From assembly GCA_036381215.1 (NCBI GenBank), contig DASVDF010000050.1, forward strand, positions 1 to 64,000: a stretch of DNA of 64,000 bases. Reading direction: 5' to 3'. Under the pieces are notes generated by a model. It was not told where the DNA came from. It did not search any database and saw only the letters and a program-made list of their open reading frames with translations. The position numbers and the translations under genes were made by a program. The stretch comes from IDS-8 sp036381215. Its GTDB lineage: Bacteria; Pseudomonadota; Gammaproteobacteria; Steroidobacterales; Woeseiaceae. Below, piece after piece: positions 53,918 to 62,276 of this stretch. Position 1 is the stretch's first letter. Every line of letters starts with the position of its first letter.

Positions 53918-54841
53918 TCACCCGGCCGGCGGCCCGGCGGCACACTCCGCGGACATGAGATCGTGGTACAGGCCGGCGAGTTGCTCCGTAACCGGCCCCG
54001 GCACCTTGCCGAGCCGGCGTCCGTCGAGCGCGGCCACGGGCATCACGCCGCCGAAGGTGCCGGTCACGAAGGCCTCGTCGGCGTTGTACGCCTCGGCCAG
54101 CGTGAAGTCGCGCTCGCTCACCGGAATGCCGTTCGCGCGGCAGAGCGCGACGACCTGGCCGCGGGTGATGCCCTTGAAGCAATAGCGGCCGCTCGAAGTG
54201 ATGACCTCGCCGCCGCGCACGGCGAAGAAGTTGGTCGCGTTGCAGCTGGCGACGAAGCCTCTGGTATCGAGCATCAGCGCCTCGTCGGCGCCGACCCCGG
54301 CCACCTGCAGCAGCGCCTGGATGAAGTTCAGGCGGCTGTGCGTGTTCAGCTGCATGTCGAACACGTCGGGCGTGCTCGTGCGGTAGGTCGAGGTGACCAG
54401 GGTGAGGCCGCGGCTGCGGATCTCTGCCGGCGGTTCCTTGTATTCGGCGACGATCACCACGGTGGGTTTGCCCGCCGTCGACCGCGGATCCTGGCTCGGC
54501 GTCATCTTGATGCCGCGCGTCACCATCAGGCGGACGTGCACGCCGTCCGTCATGCCGTTCGCGCGCACCGTGTCGTAGAGCGCCCGGGTCAGCGCGGCGC
54601 GATCGAGCTGCAGCGCGATCGCGAGCGCACGCGCGGCGGCGAACAGCCGATCGAGGTGCAAGTCGAGAAATGCGAAACGGCCGTTCACCAGCCGCAGGCC
54701 TTCCCACACGCCGTCGCCCAGCACGAAGCCGGCGTCGAACACCGAGACGTGCGCCTCGGCGCGCGGCACGAGCTCGCCGTTCAACCAGATCTGCACCCGC
54801 TCGTTGCGCGGGTCCGGAGCGAATCCCTGTGAGCCGACCAT
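53918..54841 (-). CDS. Class IV aminotransferase-fold protein lacking the expected PLP lysine
   Basis: The 307-residue protein has the class IV (BCAT/D-amino acid transaminase) layout: VSVFDAGFVLGDGVWEGLRL near the start, HLDRLFAAARAL, then ADEALMLDTRGFVASCNATN, FFAVRGGEVIT and GITRGQVVALC for phosphate binding. The segment that normally carries the PLP lysine reads LNTHSRLNFIQALLQV, with Arg170 and no Lys between residues 136 and 222. The protein may be inactive as a transaminase, use an alternative residue, or bind PLP otherwise. Its start overlaps the sulfotransferase-like stop as TGATG. Confidence 0.85.
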   Translation of the reverse strand: MVGSQGFAPDPRNERVQIWLNGELVPRAEAHVSVFDAGFVLGDGVWEGLRLVNGRFAFLDLHLDRLFAAARALAIALQLDRAALTRALYDTVRANGMTDGVHVRLMVTRGIKMTPSQDPRSTAGKPTVVIVAEYKEPPAEIRSRGLTLVTSTYRTSTPDVFDMQLNTHSRLNFIQALLQVAGVGADEALMLDTRGFVASCNATNFFAVRGGEVITSSGRYCFKGITRGQVVALCRANGIPVSERDFTLAEAYNADEAFVTGTFGGVMPVAALDGRRLGKVPGPVTEQLAGLYHDLMSAECAAGPPAG

Positions 54842-55608
54842 CAGGTCTCCTGCACGCCGAGGCGGTACGGCAGCAGCCGTTCATAGAAAGGTAAGGCGGC
54901 CTCGATGACCGGCAGCAGCTCGGCCGGCGGCTCCGCCGGTGGCCGGGGAGCCGCGAAGCCCGTGGAGCGCTCGACCGACGCGTACCAGTGCGGCGCCCAC
55001 ACGCCGTCCGTCGGGCGCGGGCCCGGCGGCCAGCGCAGCATGTGCTCGTCGAACCCGATGCCGAGCGCTCCGCAGAGCGCCGTCAGGGCACGCGGCGGAT
55101 CGGCGAGCACGTCCGCGGCGTCCACGACCGGCGGAGCGTCGCCTGACCTGTCGGCAACGCGCTCGAAGAGCTCGTGCTGGCGCGCGAACCCGAGCTCGTC
55201 CAGCCGCGGCACGCCGCCGCGCGCGCGGGCATAGGAAACGACGACCTCGCGCGGATGGCGGATCAGGAACACGCTGGCGACGCGTTCCAGCCAGTCGAGC
55301 GGCGCCTCATCGAGCATGTGATGCGTCATGTGCTTCTGGTAGTGAATGCGCCGGCCCGGAGCCAGCGGCTGGAACAGCGACTCGACGACGGCATCCCAGT
55401 CCGTCACGCCGGCGGCGAGCACCGTTTCGCGCAGCGGATGATCCGCGCCGCTCGCGGCGAGATAGCAGGCGTAGAAGGGCTCGTCGACGACTTCGGTATC
55501 CGGCCGGTTTTCCCAGGCCCGCAGCATGGCGGTCGAGATGTTGCGGGGCCCGGACCACATGGCGATCCTGAGGACGCCGTCGTCCGCTTGGCCGGAGCGA
55601 TGAGGCAT
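54841..55608 (-). CDS. Sulfotransferase-like protein coupled to the class IV aminotransferase-fold gene
   Basis: The 255-residue protein has a P-loop-like IAMWSGPRNISTAMLRAWEN and a later VFLIRHPREVVVSYARARGG, matching the 5' and 3' PAPS-binding motifs of sulfotransferases. MTHHMLDE and HMLRWPPGPRPTDGVWAPHW are typical of a bacterial group of unknown substrate. The downstream gene overlaps by one base, so both are made together. I set the start at MPHRSGQADDG because longer readings run into divergent-promoter sequence. Confidence 0.8.
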   Translation of the reverse strand: MPHRSGQADDGVLRIAMWSGPRNISTAMLRAWENRPDTEVVDEPFYACYLAASGADHPLRETVLAAGVTDWDAVVESLFQPLAPGRRIHYQKHMTHHMLDEAPLDWLERVASVFLIRHPREVVVSYARARGGVPRLDELGFARQHELFERVADRSGDAPPVVDAADVLADPPRALTALCGALGIGFDEHMLRWPPGPRPTDGVWAPHWYASVERSTGFAAPRPPAEPPAELLPVIEAALPFYERLLPYRLGVQET

Positions 55609-55718
55609 GCCGTCAGTGTACAACGCCGGCAGAGGCTGAAGCCGGTTCGGTTCCGCCGCTCCGGCGCGTTGCGGATTCGTGGTCACGGGCGGGTACCGCG
55701 CCCGGGTTCCCGGGAAAA

Positions 55719-55779
55719 GCAACTTCACGGTTGCATTTCGAGGGCCGCACGGTTACCGTAAACGCAACCTCAGGGTTGC
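55719..55779. promoter_or_regulatory. ArsR operator region: two GCAAC-N6-GTTGC repeats and a central palindrome
   Basis: Two near-identical 16-base inverted repeats lie at 55719-55734 and 55764-55779, 45 bp centre to centre. Between them ACGGTTACCGT (55749-55759) is a separate perfect palindrome around its central base. TTGCAT and TACCGT, spaced 17 bases, may be a promoter embedded in the array, pointing at the SRPBCC gene. The ArsR-family product encoded downstream is the probable binder. Confidence 0.6.
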
Positions 55780-55799
55780 TGATCACACGGACTACCGAC

Positions 55800-56291
55800 A
55801 TGTCGAACACCGATCGCATCGAGAAGCAGGTGATCCTGCGCGCGCCGCGCGAGCAGGTCTGGCGCGCCATCGCCAACGCCGGCGAATTCGGCACGTGGTT
55901 CGGCGCCGAGCTCGACGCACCGTTCGTGGCCGGCACGATCGTCCCGGCCCGCATCGTCCCCACGAAAGTGGACCCGGAGGTGGCGAAAAAGCAGGAGCCG
56001 CACGCAGGCAAAGCGTTCCGCATCGAGGTCGAGCGCGTGGAGCCGATGTCGCGTCTCTCCTTCCGCTGGCAGCCCTACGAAGCGGAGGGCGAGGCGGACT
56101 TCACGAGCACGCCGACGACGCTGGTCGAGTTCGTCCTCGAGGACCATCCGCAGGGCACGCTGCTGACGATCACCGAGTCCGGGTTCGACCGCATCCCGCT
56201 CGCAAAGCGCGCCGAGGCGTTCGCGTCCAACGAGCAGGGCTGGGCCATCCAGGCCACGCTCATCGCCAGTTACCTGGCGCGGGATACCTGA
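55800..56291 (+). CDS. SRPBCC (AHSA1/Aha1-like) family protein
   Basis: The 163-residue protein has the START-like AHSA1 signature: RIEKQVILRAPREQVWRAIA then NAGEFGTWFGAELDAPFVAG, WQPYEAEGEADF and a final helix with NEQGWAIQATLIASYL. Members paired with ArsR regulators are common and mostly uncharacterised. It precedes the ArsR gene by ten bases. The ATG giving MSNTDRIEK is preferred because longer starts lie inside the operator repeats. Confidence 0.9.
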   Translation: MSNTDRIEKQVILRAPREQVWRAIANAGEFGTWFGAELDAPFVAGTIVPARIVPTKVDPEVAKKQEPHAGKAFRIEVERVEPMSRLSFRWQPYEAEGEADFTSTPTTLVEFVLEDHPQGTLLTITESGFDRIPLAKRAEAFASNEQGWAIQATLIASYLARDT

Positions 56292-56301
56292 GCCGGCCGC
56301 C

Positions 56302-56649
56302 ATGCCGGGCAAACACGGCGCCGGCGGGCTGTCTGACGCTCTGCCCGTCTTCATGGCACTCGGCCACGCAGCGCGCCTCGAGATCGTCGGCCGGCTCAGC
56401 CGCGAAGGTCCGCTGTCGATCTCGCGACTCACGGACGGCACGCGGCTGACCCGCCAGGCGGTGAGCAAGCACCTGCGCGTGCTTGCCCGTGCGGGGCTGA
56501 TCCGCGACCACCGGCGCGGCCGCGAGCGCATCTGGCGCATTCGCGCCCGCAAGCTCGACGAGGTACGCCGCTGCCTCGACCAGATCTCCGCGCAATGGGA
56601 CGACGCGATCGGCCGCCTGCAGGCGCTCGTCGAGCACAAGAGCGACTGA
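56302..56649 (+). CDS. ArsR family transcriptional regulator
   Basis: The 115-residue protein is a winged helix-turn-helix repressor: FMALGHAARLEIVGRLSREG, recognition helix LTRQAVSKHLRVLARAGLIR and wing DHRRGRERIWRI. It has no cysteine, so classical thiolate metal sensing is excluded; the ligand or partner may be the adjacent SRPBCC protein. It probably autoregulates through the GCAAC/GTTGC repeats upstream of the operon. Confidence 0.92.
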   Translation: MPGKHGAGGLSDALPVFMALGHAARLEIVGRLSREGPLSISRLTDGTRLTRQAVSKHLRVLARAGLIRDHRRGRERIWRIRARKLDEVRRCLDQISAQWDDAIGRLQALVEHKSD

Positions 56650-56764
56650 CGTTGGTCGTGTATATCGGCGCGGGCGACGACGCGCAGCCGTCGCCAGCAG
56701 CTCGTTCGTGTCGGCGATGACACTCTGATATCGTCGGGCGGTTCTGGCGATCGGGGAGGTAGTC

Positions 56765-58234
56765 ATGAAGCGCCGGCTCATCTCGCTCGCGGTGCTGATT
56801 TCGCTGTGGCCGCTCGTGTCTTCGGCCGATTACGACTATTTCGCCGCGAGCCGCGAGACGATCCGGCGCGGCGTGCAGGCGATGCTGATGTGCAACGGCC
56901 TGTTCACGTCGGAGCGCACGCTCGAGCAGGTGTTCGATCAGGAGCTCGCTTATCTCGAGCACCCGATCGGCACGGCGGAGGGCGGCGCTTACACGGTGCG
57001 CCGCGACCTGCGCGGCGTCGCGGTGGGTACGCCCGACGACCCGCCCGTGCTGCGTGCCGTGTTCCGCGAGGGACTGGGCTGCGTGGTGATGGCGCCCGAC
57101 CAGGACTGGGGCGACGTGGAGGCGCTGCCGCAGCTCGAGCTGCCGCCGCCCGAGGGCGATCCCGCGGAGATTCCGTGGCCCGACGGCGACCTCGTCGCGA
57201 ACGCGCCGCGGCATGAGGCCGTCGATCACCGCGCACTTGCCGCGGCCGCGGACTGGGCGTTCGAGCGCCCCTCACCCGAGCAGGTCACCGTCAGCCTGCT
57301 CGTCGTGTACAAGGGCGATCTCGTGCTCGAGCGCTACGCACCGGGCTTCGACATGACGACGCGCACGCGCACGTGGTCGACGGCGAAGAGCCTCGCGGTG
57401 ACGCTGATCGGCATGCTGGTGGACGAAGGCCGGCTCGCCCTGGACGAGCCGCTCGGGCTCGACTGGCGTCCCGCGCTCCCCGGCGCGGCGCCGGACCCGC
57501 GTGACGCCATCACCTTGCGACACCTGCTGCACATGTCGAGCGGGCTGTACCCGGTCGACGATTTCGAGCTGGAATACGCGACCGGCTCCGGCCTCGCGTA
57601 CTGGGCCGGGGCGAGCTCGGTCGCGGGTGCACTCGACCGCGGGCTGGTGCGCGCGCCGGGAACGTTCTGGGACTACGAGAACTACGATACCTTGCTCGCG
57701 GTGTACGCAATGAAGCGCGCGCTCGCCGACGAACGGACCTGGCTCGAGTTTCCGCGCAAGGCGCTCTTCGACCGCATCGGCATGCGCAACACGCTGGCGG
57801 GCGTCGACCGCTTCGGCGATTTCATCCTGAGCAGTCAGGTGTACACGAACGCGCGCGACCTGGCGCGCTTCGGCCTTTTATACCTGAACGGCGGTATGTG
57901 GCAGGGCGAGCGCCTGCTCTCGCCGGAGTGGATCGAGTTCGTGCGTACGCCGGCACCGGCGACGCGCAAGGACGGCAGCTTCTACGGCGGGCAGTGGTGG
58001 CTGGTGCCCGACGACCGCCGCGACGTGCCGCGGGATGCGTACACGACGGCCGGCAACCGCGGCCAGTACGTCATCGTCGTCCCGTCGCACGACCTCGTGA
58101 TCGTGCGCCGCGGCCTCGATTACGGCGCGCAGGGCTTCGACGAGTGGGACCTGCTGCGCGAAGTGCTCAAGGCGTTCCCGCCGTCGTCGCAGGAGGCTGG
58201 TATCATGCCGGCACGGGCGAGCGAGCGAGGGTGA
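56765..58234 (+). CDS. Exported serine hydrolase, class C beta-lactamase-like
   Basis: The 489-residue protein has a Sec signal (KRRLISLAVLISLWPLVSS, cleavage near ADYDYF), a spacer region and a beta-lactamase/DD-peptidase fold (about 165-480). Active-site motifs: S205-T-A-K208 in TWSTAKSLAVT and Y304-E-N306 in WDYENYD; the third motif KTG is replaced by TAG in YTTAGNRGQYV. It is probably an esterase or amidase rather than an antibiotic resistance enzyme. GGGGAGG precedes the ATG. It overlaps the GMC gene by GTGA. Confidence 0.9.
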   Translation: MKRRLISLAVLISLWPLVSSADYDYFAASRETIRRGVQAMLMCNGLFTSERTLEQVFDQELAYLEHPIGTAEGGAYTVRRDLRGVAVGTPDDPPVLRAVFREGLGCVVMAPDQDWGDVEALPQLELPPPEGDPAEIPWPDGDLVANAPRHEAVDHRALAAAADWAFERPSPEQVTVSLLVVYKGDLVLERYAPGFDMTTRTRTWSTAKSLAVTLIGMLVDEGRLALDEPLGLDWRPALPGAAPDPRDAITLRHLLHMSSGLYPVDDFELEYATGSGLAYWAGASSVAGALDRGLVRAPGTFWDYENYDTLLAVYAMKRALADERTWLEFPRKALFDRIGMRNTLAGVDRFGDFILSSQVYTNARDLARFGLLYLNGGMWQGERLLSPEWIEFVRTPAPATRKDGSFYGGQWWLVPDDRRDVPRDAYTTAGNRGQYVIVVPSHDLVIVRRGLDYGAQGFDEWDLLREVLKAFPPSSQEAGIMPARASERG

Positions 58235-59922
58235 CGGTGGCGGCGGAAGAATTCGATGCGATCGTGGTCGGTTCCGGTATTTCCGGCGGCTGGGCGGCCA
58301 AGGAGCTGACCGAGAAGGGCCTCAAAGTGCTGATGCTCGAGCGCGGCGAGAACGTCGAGCACATCAAGGACTACGTCAACGCGCGCAAGGGCCCGTGGGA
58401 ATACCCGCACCGCGGCCGGCCGACCCGGGCGATGAAAGAAGCCTACCCGGTGCTGAAGCGCGATTACCCGTTGAACGAGACGAACCTGTCCTGGTGGGCT
58501 TCCGACCAGGACTCGCCCTACACCGAGATCAAGCGCTTCGACTGGTTCCGCGGCTACCACGTCGGCGGCCGCTCGCTGATGTGGGGCCGGCAGAGCTACC
58601 GCTGGAGCGATTTCGACTTCGAAGGCAACGTGCGCGACGGCATCGCGGTCGATTGGCCGATCCGCTACGCCGACCTCGCGCCGTGGTACGACCATGTCGA
58701 GCGGCACGCGGGCATCTCCGGCTCGCACGAGGAAATGCCGCAGCTGCCGGACGGGCAGTTCCAGCCGGCGATGCCGCTGAACTGCGGCGAGGAATGGGCG
58801 GCGGAGCGCCTGCGCGGCCATTTCGACGGGCGGCGGCGCATCATCCCGGGCCGCGTGGCCAACCTCACGCAGGCGCTGCCGGGCCGCGCGAAATGCCAGT
58901 ACCGCAACGCCTGCTGGCTCGGTTGTCCATATGGCGGCTATTTCAGCACGCAGGCGTCCACGCTGCCCGCGGCCATGGCGACGAAGCGGCTGACCTTGAG
59001 GCCGTTCTCGATCGTGACCGAAGTGCTGTACGACCGCGACCAGAAGCGGGCGAGCGGCGTGCGCGTGCTGGATGCGGTCACCGAGCAGACCACCGAGTAC
59101 AAGGCGCGCATCGTGTTCCTCTGCGCATCGACGCTGAACTCCACGTGGATCCTGATGCGCTCGGCCACGGACGTGTGGCCGGAGGGGCTCGGCAGCAGCT
59201 CCGGCGAGCTCGGGCACAACCTGATGGACCACCACTTCGAGGTGGGGGCATCGGCCAATCTCACGGATCCCGCGCTGGCCGCGAAGTACTACTTCGGCCG
59301 GCGCCCGAACGGCTTCTACATCCCGCGCTACCGCAACCTGTTCGGCGACAAGCGCGAGTACCTGCGCGGCTTCGGCTACCAGGGGTCGGCGAGCCGCGGC
59401 GACTGGCAGCGCGGCGTGGCCGAGCTCGGCGTCGGCAAGAGCTTCAAGGACGCGCTCTCGGAGCCGGGCGACTGGCGCATCGGCGGAAGCGCCTTCGGCG
59501 AGATGCTGCCGCGCCACGAGAACCGGGTGACCATCGACGAGAGCCGCAGCGACAAGTGGGGACTGCCGGTGCTCGCGATCGATTGCGCGATCGGCGAGAA
59601 CGAGCGGCTGATGCGGAAGGACATGGCGAACGACCTGGCCGAGATGTTCGAGGCGGTCGGGGCGAAGGACGTCGACACCTTCGACGGCCAGTATTTCCCC
59701 GGCCGCGGCATACACGAGATGGGCACCGCGCGCATGGGGCGCGACCCGAAGACCTCGGTGCTCAATCGCTGGAACCAGGTCTGGGACGCACCCAACGTGT
59801 TCGTGACGGACGGCAGCTGCATGGCGTCCTCCGCGTGCCAGAACCCGTCGCTCACCTACATGGCGATCACCGCGCGCGCCGCGGATTACGCCGTGCAGGA
59901 GCTCAAGCGGCGCAACCTGTGA
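58231..59922 (+). CDS. GMC family oxidoreductase
   Basis: The 563-residue flavoprotein starts at the GTG in a GTGA overlap. FAD-binding AIVVGSGISGGWAAKELTEK is at residues 10-29; GYHVGGRSLMWGRQSYRWSD and CQYRNACWLGCPYGGYFSTQ match the gluconate/fructose dehydrogenase-like branch; HEMGTARMG and TDGSCMASSACQNPSLTYMA close the FAD domain. No signal peptide is visible, so export with a Tat-signal partner is likely, as in gluconate 2-dehydrogenase. Substrate is probably a sugar or sugar alcohol (inference). Confidence 0.93.
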   Translation: MTVAAEEFDAIVVGSGISGGWAAKELTEKGLKVLMLERGENVEHIKDYVNARKGPWEYPHRGRPTRAMKEAYPVLKRDYPLNETNLSWWASDQDSPYTEIKRFDWFRGYHVGGRSLMWGRQSYRWSDFDFEGNVRDGIAVDWPIRYADLAPWYDHVERHAGISGSHEEMPQLPDGQFQPAMPLNCGEEWAAERLRGHFDGRRRIIPGRVANLTQALPGRAKCQYRNACWLGCPYGGYFSTQASTLPAAMATKRLTLRPFSIVTEVLYDRDQKRASGVRVLDAVTEQTTEYKARIVFLCASTLNSTWILMRSATDVWPEGLGSSSGELGHNLMDHHFEVGASANLTDPALAAKYYFGRRPNGFYIPRYRNLFGDKREYLRGFGYQGSASRGDWQRGVAELGVGKSFKDALSEPGDWRIGGSAFGEMLPRHENRVTIDESRSDKWGLPVLAIDCAIGENERLMRKDMANDLAEMFEAVGAKDVDTFDGQYFPGRGIHEMGTARMGRDPKTSVLNRWNQVWDAPNVFVTDGSCMASSACQNPSLTYMAITARAADYAVQELKRRNL

Positions 59923-60578
59923 TGTCGGGAGACCCGGGAATGCCGAAGGAGACGGAAGACCGCGACCTCATCACGCGCCGCGCGGCGATCCTGCGCGTGA
60001 GCGCGCTGCTCGGCGGCGTGGCGCTGGTCGGGCAAGGCGCGCTGCTCGCGGGCTGCGAGCGGCGGGTGCCGACGCCGGAGGCAGGCGGGACGGCGGACGC
60101 GGGCGCTTCGCCGCAGGCATTCGGGAAGGACGCCGTCGCGCTGCTCGATGAGCTCACCGAGGCGATACTTCCGGAGACGGATACACCGGGCGCGAAGGCC
60201 GCCGGTGTCGGGCCGTTCGTCGCGAAGATGGTGACCGATTGCTACGCTCCGCGCGAGCAACAGGTGTTCCGTGAAGGGCTCGCGACAGTGGACGACCGGT
60301 GCCGGGCGATGCACGACGTGGCGTTCCTCGCGGCGACGCCCGAGCAGCGGCTGGCGCTGGCCGGGCAGCTCGACGCCGAGCAGATGCAATACATGCACGG
60401 GCTGGAGGAAGACCAGCCCGCGCACTGGTTCCGCATGCTGAAGGAGCTGACGCTGCTCGGCTACTTCACGTCGGAAATCGGCTACGAGCAGGCACTGCGC
60501 TACGCCGAGACACCGGGCCGTTACGATCCCTGCGTGCCGTACGCGCCGGGCGAAAAGGCCTGGGCGGATCACGCCTGA
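59922..60578 (+). CDS. Gluconate 2-dehydrogenase subunit 3-like protein with Tat lipoprotein signal
   Basis: The 218-residue protein begins after a TGATG overlap. A twin-arginine region LITRRAAILRVSALLGGVAL is followed by lipobox LLAGC, giving a Tat-exported lipoprotein. The mature part, with LLDELTEAILPETDTPGAKA, AARRVGPFV-like text and WFRMLKELTLLGYFTSEIGY, matches gluconate 2-dehydrogenase subunit 3. It would carry the GMC subunit through the membrane and anchor it. No cytochrome subunit is present nearby. Confidence 0.92.
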   Translation: MSGDPGMPKETEDRDLITRRAAILRVSALLGGVALVGQGALLAGCERRVPTPEAGGTADAGASPQAFGKDAVALLDELTEAILPETDTPGAKAAGVGPFVAKMVTDCYAPREQQVFREGLATVDDRCRAMHDVAFLAATPEQRLALAGQLDAEQMQYMHGLEEDQPAHWFRMLKELTLLGYFTSEIGYEQALRYAETPGRYDPCVPYAPGEKAWADHA

Positions 60579-60650
60579 TCCGGGCCACGCCTGTCGCCGG
60601 CGCGAAGGTCAGCGACGACGGTTCATGACAACGAGCGGAGGCACCTGACG

Positions 60651-61061
60651 ATGCTCACAAAAAGACAGGTGAAAGCGAATATTGCGCGACTGCAGGGCGG
60701 CCTCGTTTACCGCGGCGAAGTCAGCGGGGTCCGTCAGACCTATTACATCTTCGAGGCCGAAGGGTCCTTTTTCGTATTGTCATTTGCCCGCTCGGAGTCG
60801 AAACCCGGCTCCGGGTATTTCAACGTCGTGGATGCAGAGGCCGTCGAATACGTGCGGAGCCGGTTTGCCGGCAAGCGGGCCGTCACCGCGAAGGACGTGG
60901 TTCACCGGGCGCGCCGCACCGCCCATGCACCGACCAGCCTGATTGCGCTCAACGTCCTGTATGTGCTGGTTGCCCTGGGGGAAGCGGAAATCGTGCAGCA
61001 GGGCGAGAACCGGGCGCTGGTCTTCGCCATGCGCCCGGGGACCAGGAAGCGGGCCGCCTGA
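60651..61061 (+). CDS. Hypothetical protein, 136 residues
   Basis: GGAGG lies ten bases before the ATG. The protein is mixed alpha/beta with basic ends; notable text is QTYYIFEAEGSFFVLSFARS, SGYFNVVDAEAVEYVRSRFA and GKRAVTAKDVV. No signal peptide, membrane helix or cysteine is seen. I do not recognise the family. The C-terminal half (ALNVLYVLVALGEAEIVQQG) looks like a winged-helix or helical bundle. It is probably soluble. Confidence 0.7.
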   Translation: MLTKRQVKANIARLQGGLVYRGEVSGVRQTYYIFEAEGSFFVLSFARSESKPGSGYFNVVDAEAVEYVRSRFAGKRAVTAKDVVHRARRTAHAPTSLIALNVLYVLVALGEAEIVQQGENRALVFAMRPGTRKRAA

Positions 61062-61064
61062 CCG

Positions 61065-61232
61065 CTAGTCCTCGTCGTTTTCCGCGGGAGCGCCGTCTTC
61101 CGGCGCCCCCGCATTGGGGTCCAGCAGCAGGCGCATCTCGCGCGTCGCCATGATGTCGGAATCCTCCAGCACGATCGTCTCGACGAAGTCGGCCGGATCC
61201 AGCTGCGGCAGGCAATCGGTATCGCTCTCCAT
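61065..61232 (-). CDS. Small acidic protein, 55 residues, unknown
   Basis: GGAGG lies eight or so bases before the ATG giving MESDTDCLPQLDPADFVETI. The product is strongly acidic, ends GAPAENDED and has no membrane segment. It converges on the preceding 136-residue gene with four bases between the stops. The excellent ribosome-binding sequence argues for a real gene. Function unknown. Confidence 0.55.
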   Translation of the reverse strand: MESDTDCLPQLDPADFVETIVLEDSDIMATREMRLLLDPNAGAPEDGAPAENDED

Positions 61233-61424
61233 CGTCCCTCCTGTCCCGGGCGAGAGATGACCATAGCGTGCTGGGGATCCGGCCGTCCGTGACCTGGTTT
61301 CCGTTTTTTGTGATCCGGCGCACATTCCGTTCGGGCGCGGGGGTCACAGCTGTGGCGCCTCGCCCACTGGAGCTGCCGGCCGAGCTGAAGTAACGTCGGT
61401 GACGGCGGCGGACACGGAGGGCGC

Positions 61425-62186
61425 ATGCGGCTCGACAACCGGGTGGCACTGATCACGGGCGGCACTTCCGGGATCGGGAGGGCAACGGCCGTGCTTTTCG
61501 CCGGGGAAGGCGCCCGGGTGGCCATCACGGGACGCAGCCGCGAACGCGGCAGGGAAGTGCAGGCGGAGCTCGAGGGAAGGGGATTCGAGTGCCTGTTCGT
61601 GCAGGCGGACGTGCGATTCGCCCGGGACTGCGAGCGCGCGGTGGAGGAGACGGTCGCTGCCTTCGGCGGGCTGCACGTGCTCTTCAACAACGCCGGCGTG
61701 TTCATCGCGAACGACGTCGTAGCCTGTACCGAGGAGGAATGGGACCTGCAGGTGGACACGAGCCTGAAGGGCGCTTTCCTGATGACGAAGTTCGCGGTTC
61801 CGCACATGCTCCGTGGCGGCGGCGGTTCCATCATCAACAACAGCTCGGATTGGGGAATCGTCGGCGGCGAGCGCGCCGTCGCTTACTGCGCCGCCAAGGG
61901 CGGCATGGTGACGCTGACCAGGGCACTGGCACTCGATCACGGGCGACAGGGGATCCGCGTCAACTGCCTCTGCCCGGGCGATACCGTCACGCCGATGGAG
62001 CGCGAGGATGCGCGCAACCTCGGCATGCGCTGGGAAGACTACGTGGCGAGCGCGTCGGAGCGGCCGCTCGGTCGCATGGCCGAGCCGATCGAGATCGCGC
62101 GCGCGGCGCTGTTCCTCGCCTCGGACGAGTCGTCCTTCGTCACCGGCGCGGCGTTGCCCGTCGACGGCGGCTCGCTGGCCGGCTAG
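61425..62186 (+). CDS. Short-chain dehydrogenase/reductase
   Basis: The 253-residue classical SDR has ALITGGTSGIGRATAVLFAG, FNNAGVF, the serine strand INNSSDWGIVGG and YCAAKGG for catalytic Tyr and Lys, then CLCPGDTVTPMERED and GAALPVDGGSLAG. Arg after the second strand (ITGRSRER) suggests NADP(H). Similar proteins are called glucose 1-dehydrogenase or 3-oxoacyl reductase; the substrate cannot be set by sequence. Confidence 0.92.
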   Translation: MRLDNRVALITGGTSGIGRATAVLFAGEGARVAITGRSRERGREVQAELEGRGFECLFVQADVRFARDCERAVEETVAAFGGLHVLFNNAGVFIANDVVACTEEEWDLQVDTSLKGAFLMTKFAVPHMLRGGGGSIINNSSDWGIVGGERAVAYCAAKGGMVTLTRALALDHGRQGIRVNCLCPGDTVTPMEREDARNLGMRWEDYVASASERPLGRMAEPIEIARAALFLASDESSFVTGAALPVDGGSLAG

Positions 62187-62201
62187 CCGGGAACATCCCG
62201 G
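62187..62201 (+). terminator. Hairpin immediately after the SDR stop codon
   Basis: CCGGGA and TCCCGG form a perfect six-base stem around ACA, starting at the first base after TAG. There is no U-run, so a strong intrinsic terminator is doubtful. It lies in the 90-base gap before the convergent DUF819 gene. Confidence 0.35.
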
Positions 62202-62276
62202 GGACCGATACGCCCGGTGCCGCGGAACACGATCACGCGTGCGTGCGGATGGCTGCCCGGCGGCGTCGCCCGATTC

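Noticed and set aside
56765..58234. Serine hydrolase considered as an antibiotic-resistance beta-lactamase
   Set aside because: The KTG motif is replaced by TAG and the gene is coupled to a sugar-oxidoreductase unit; an esterase or peptidase role is more likely.
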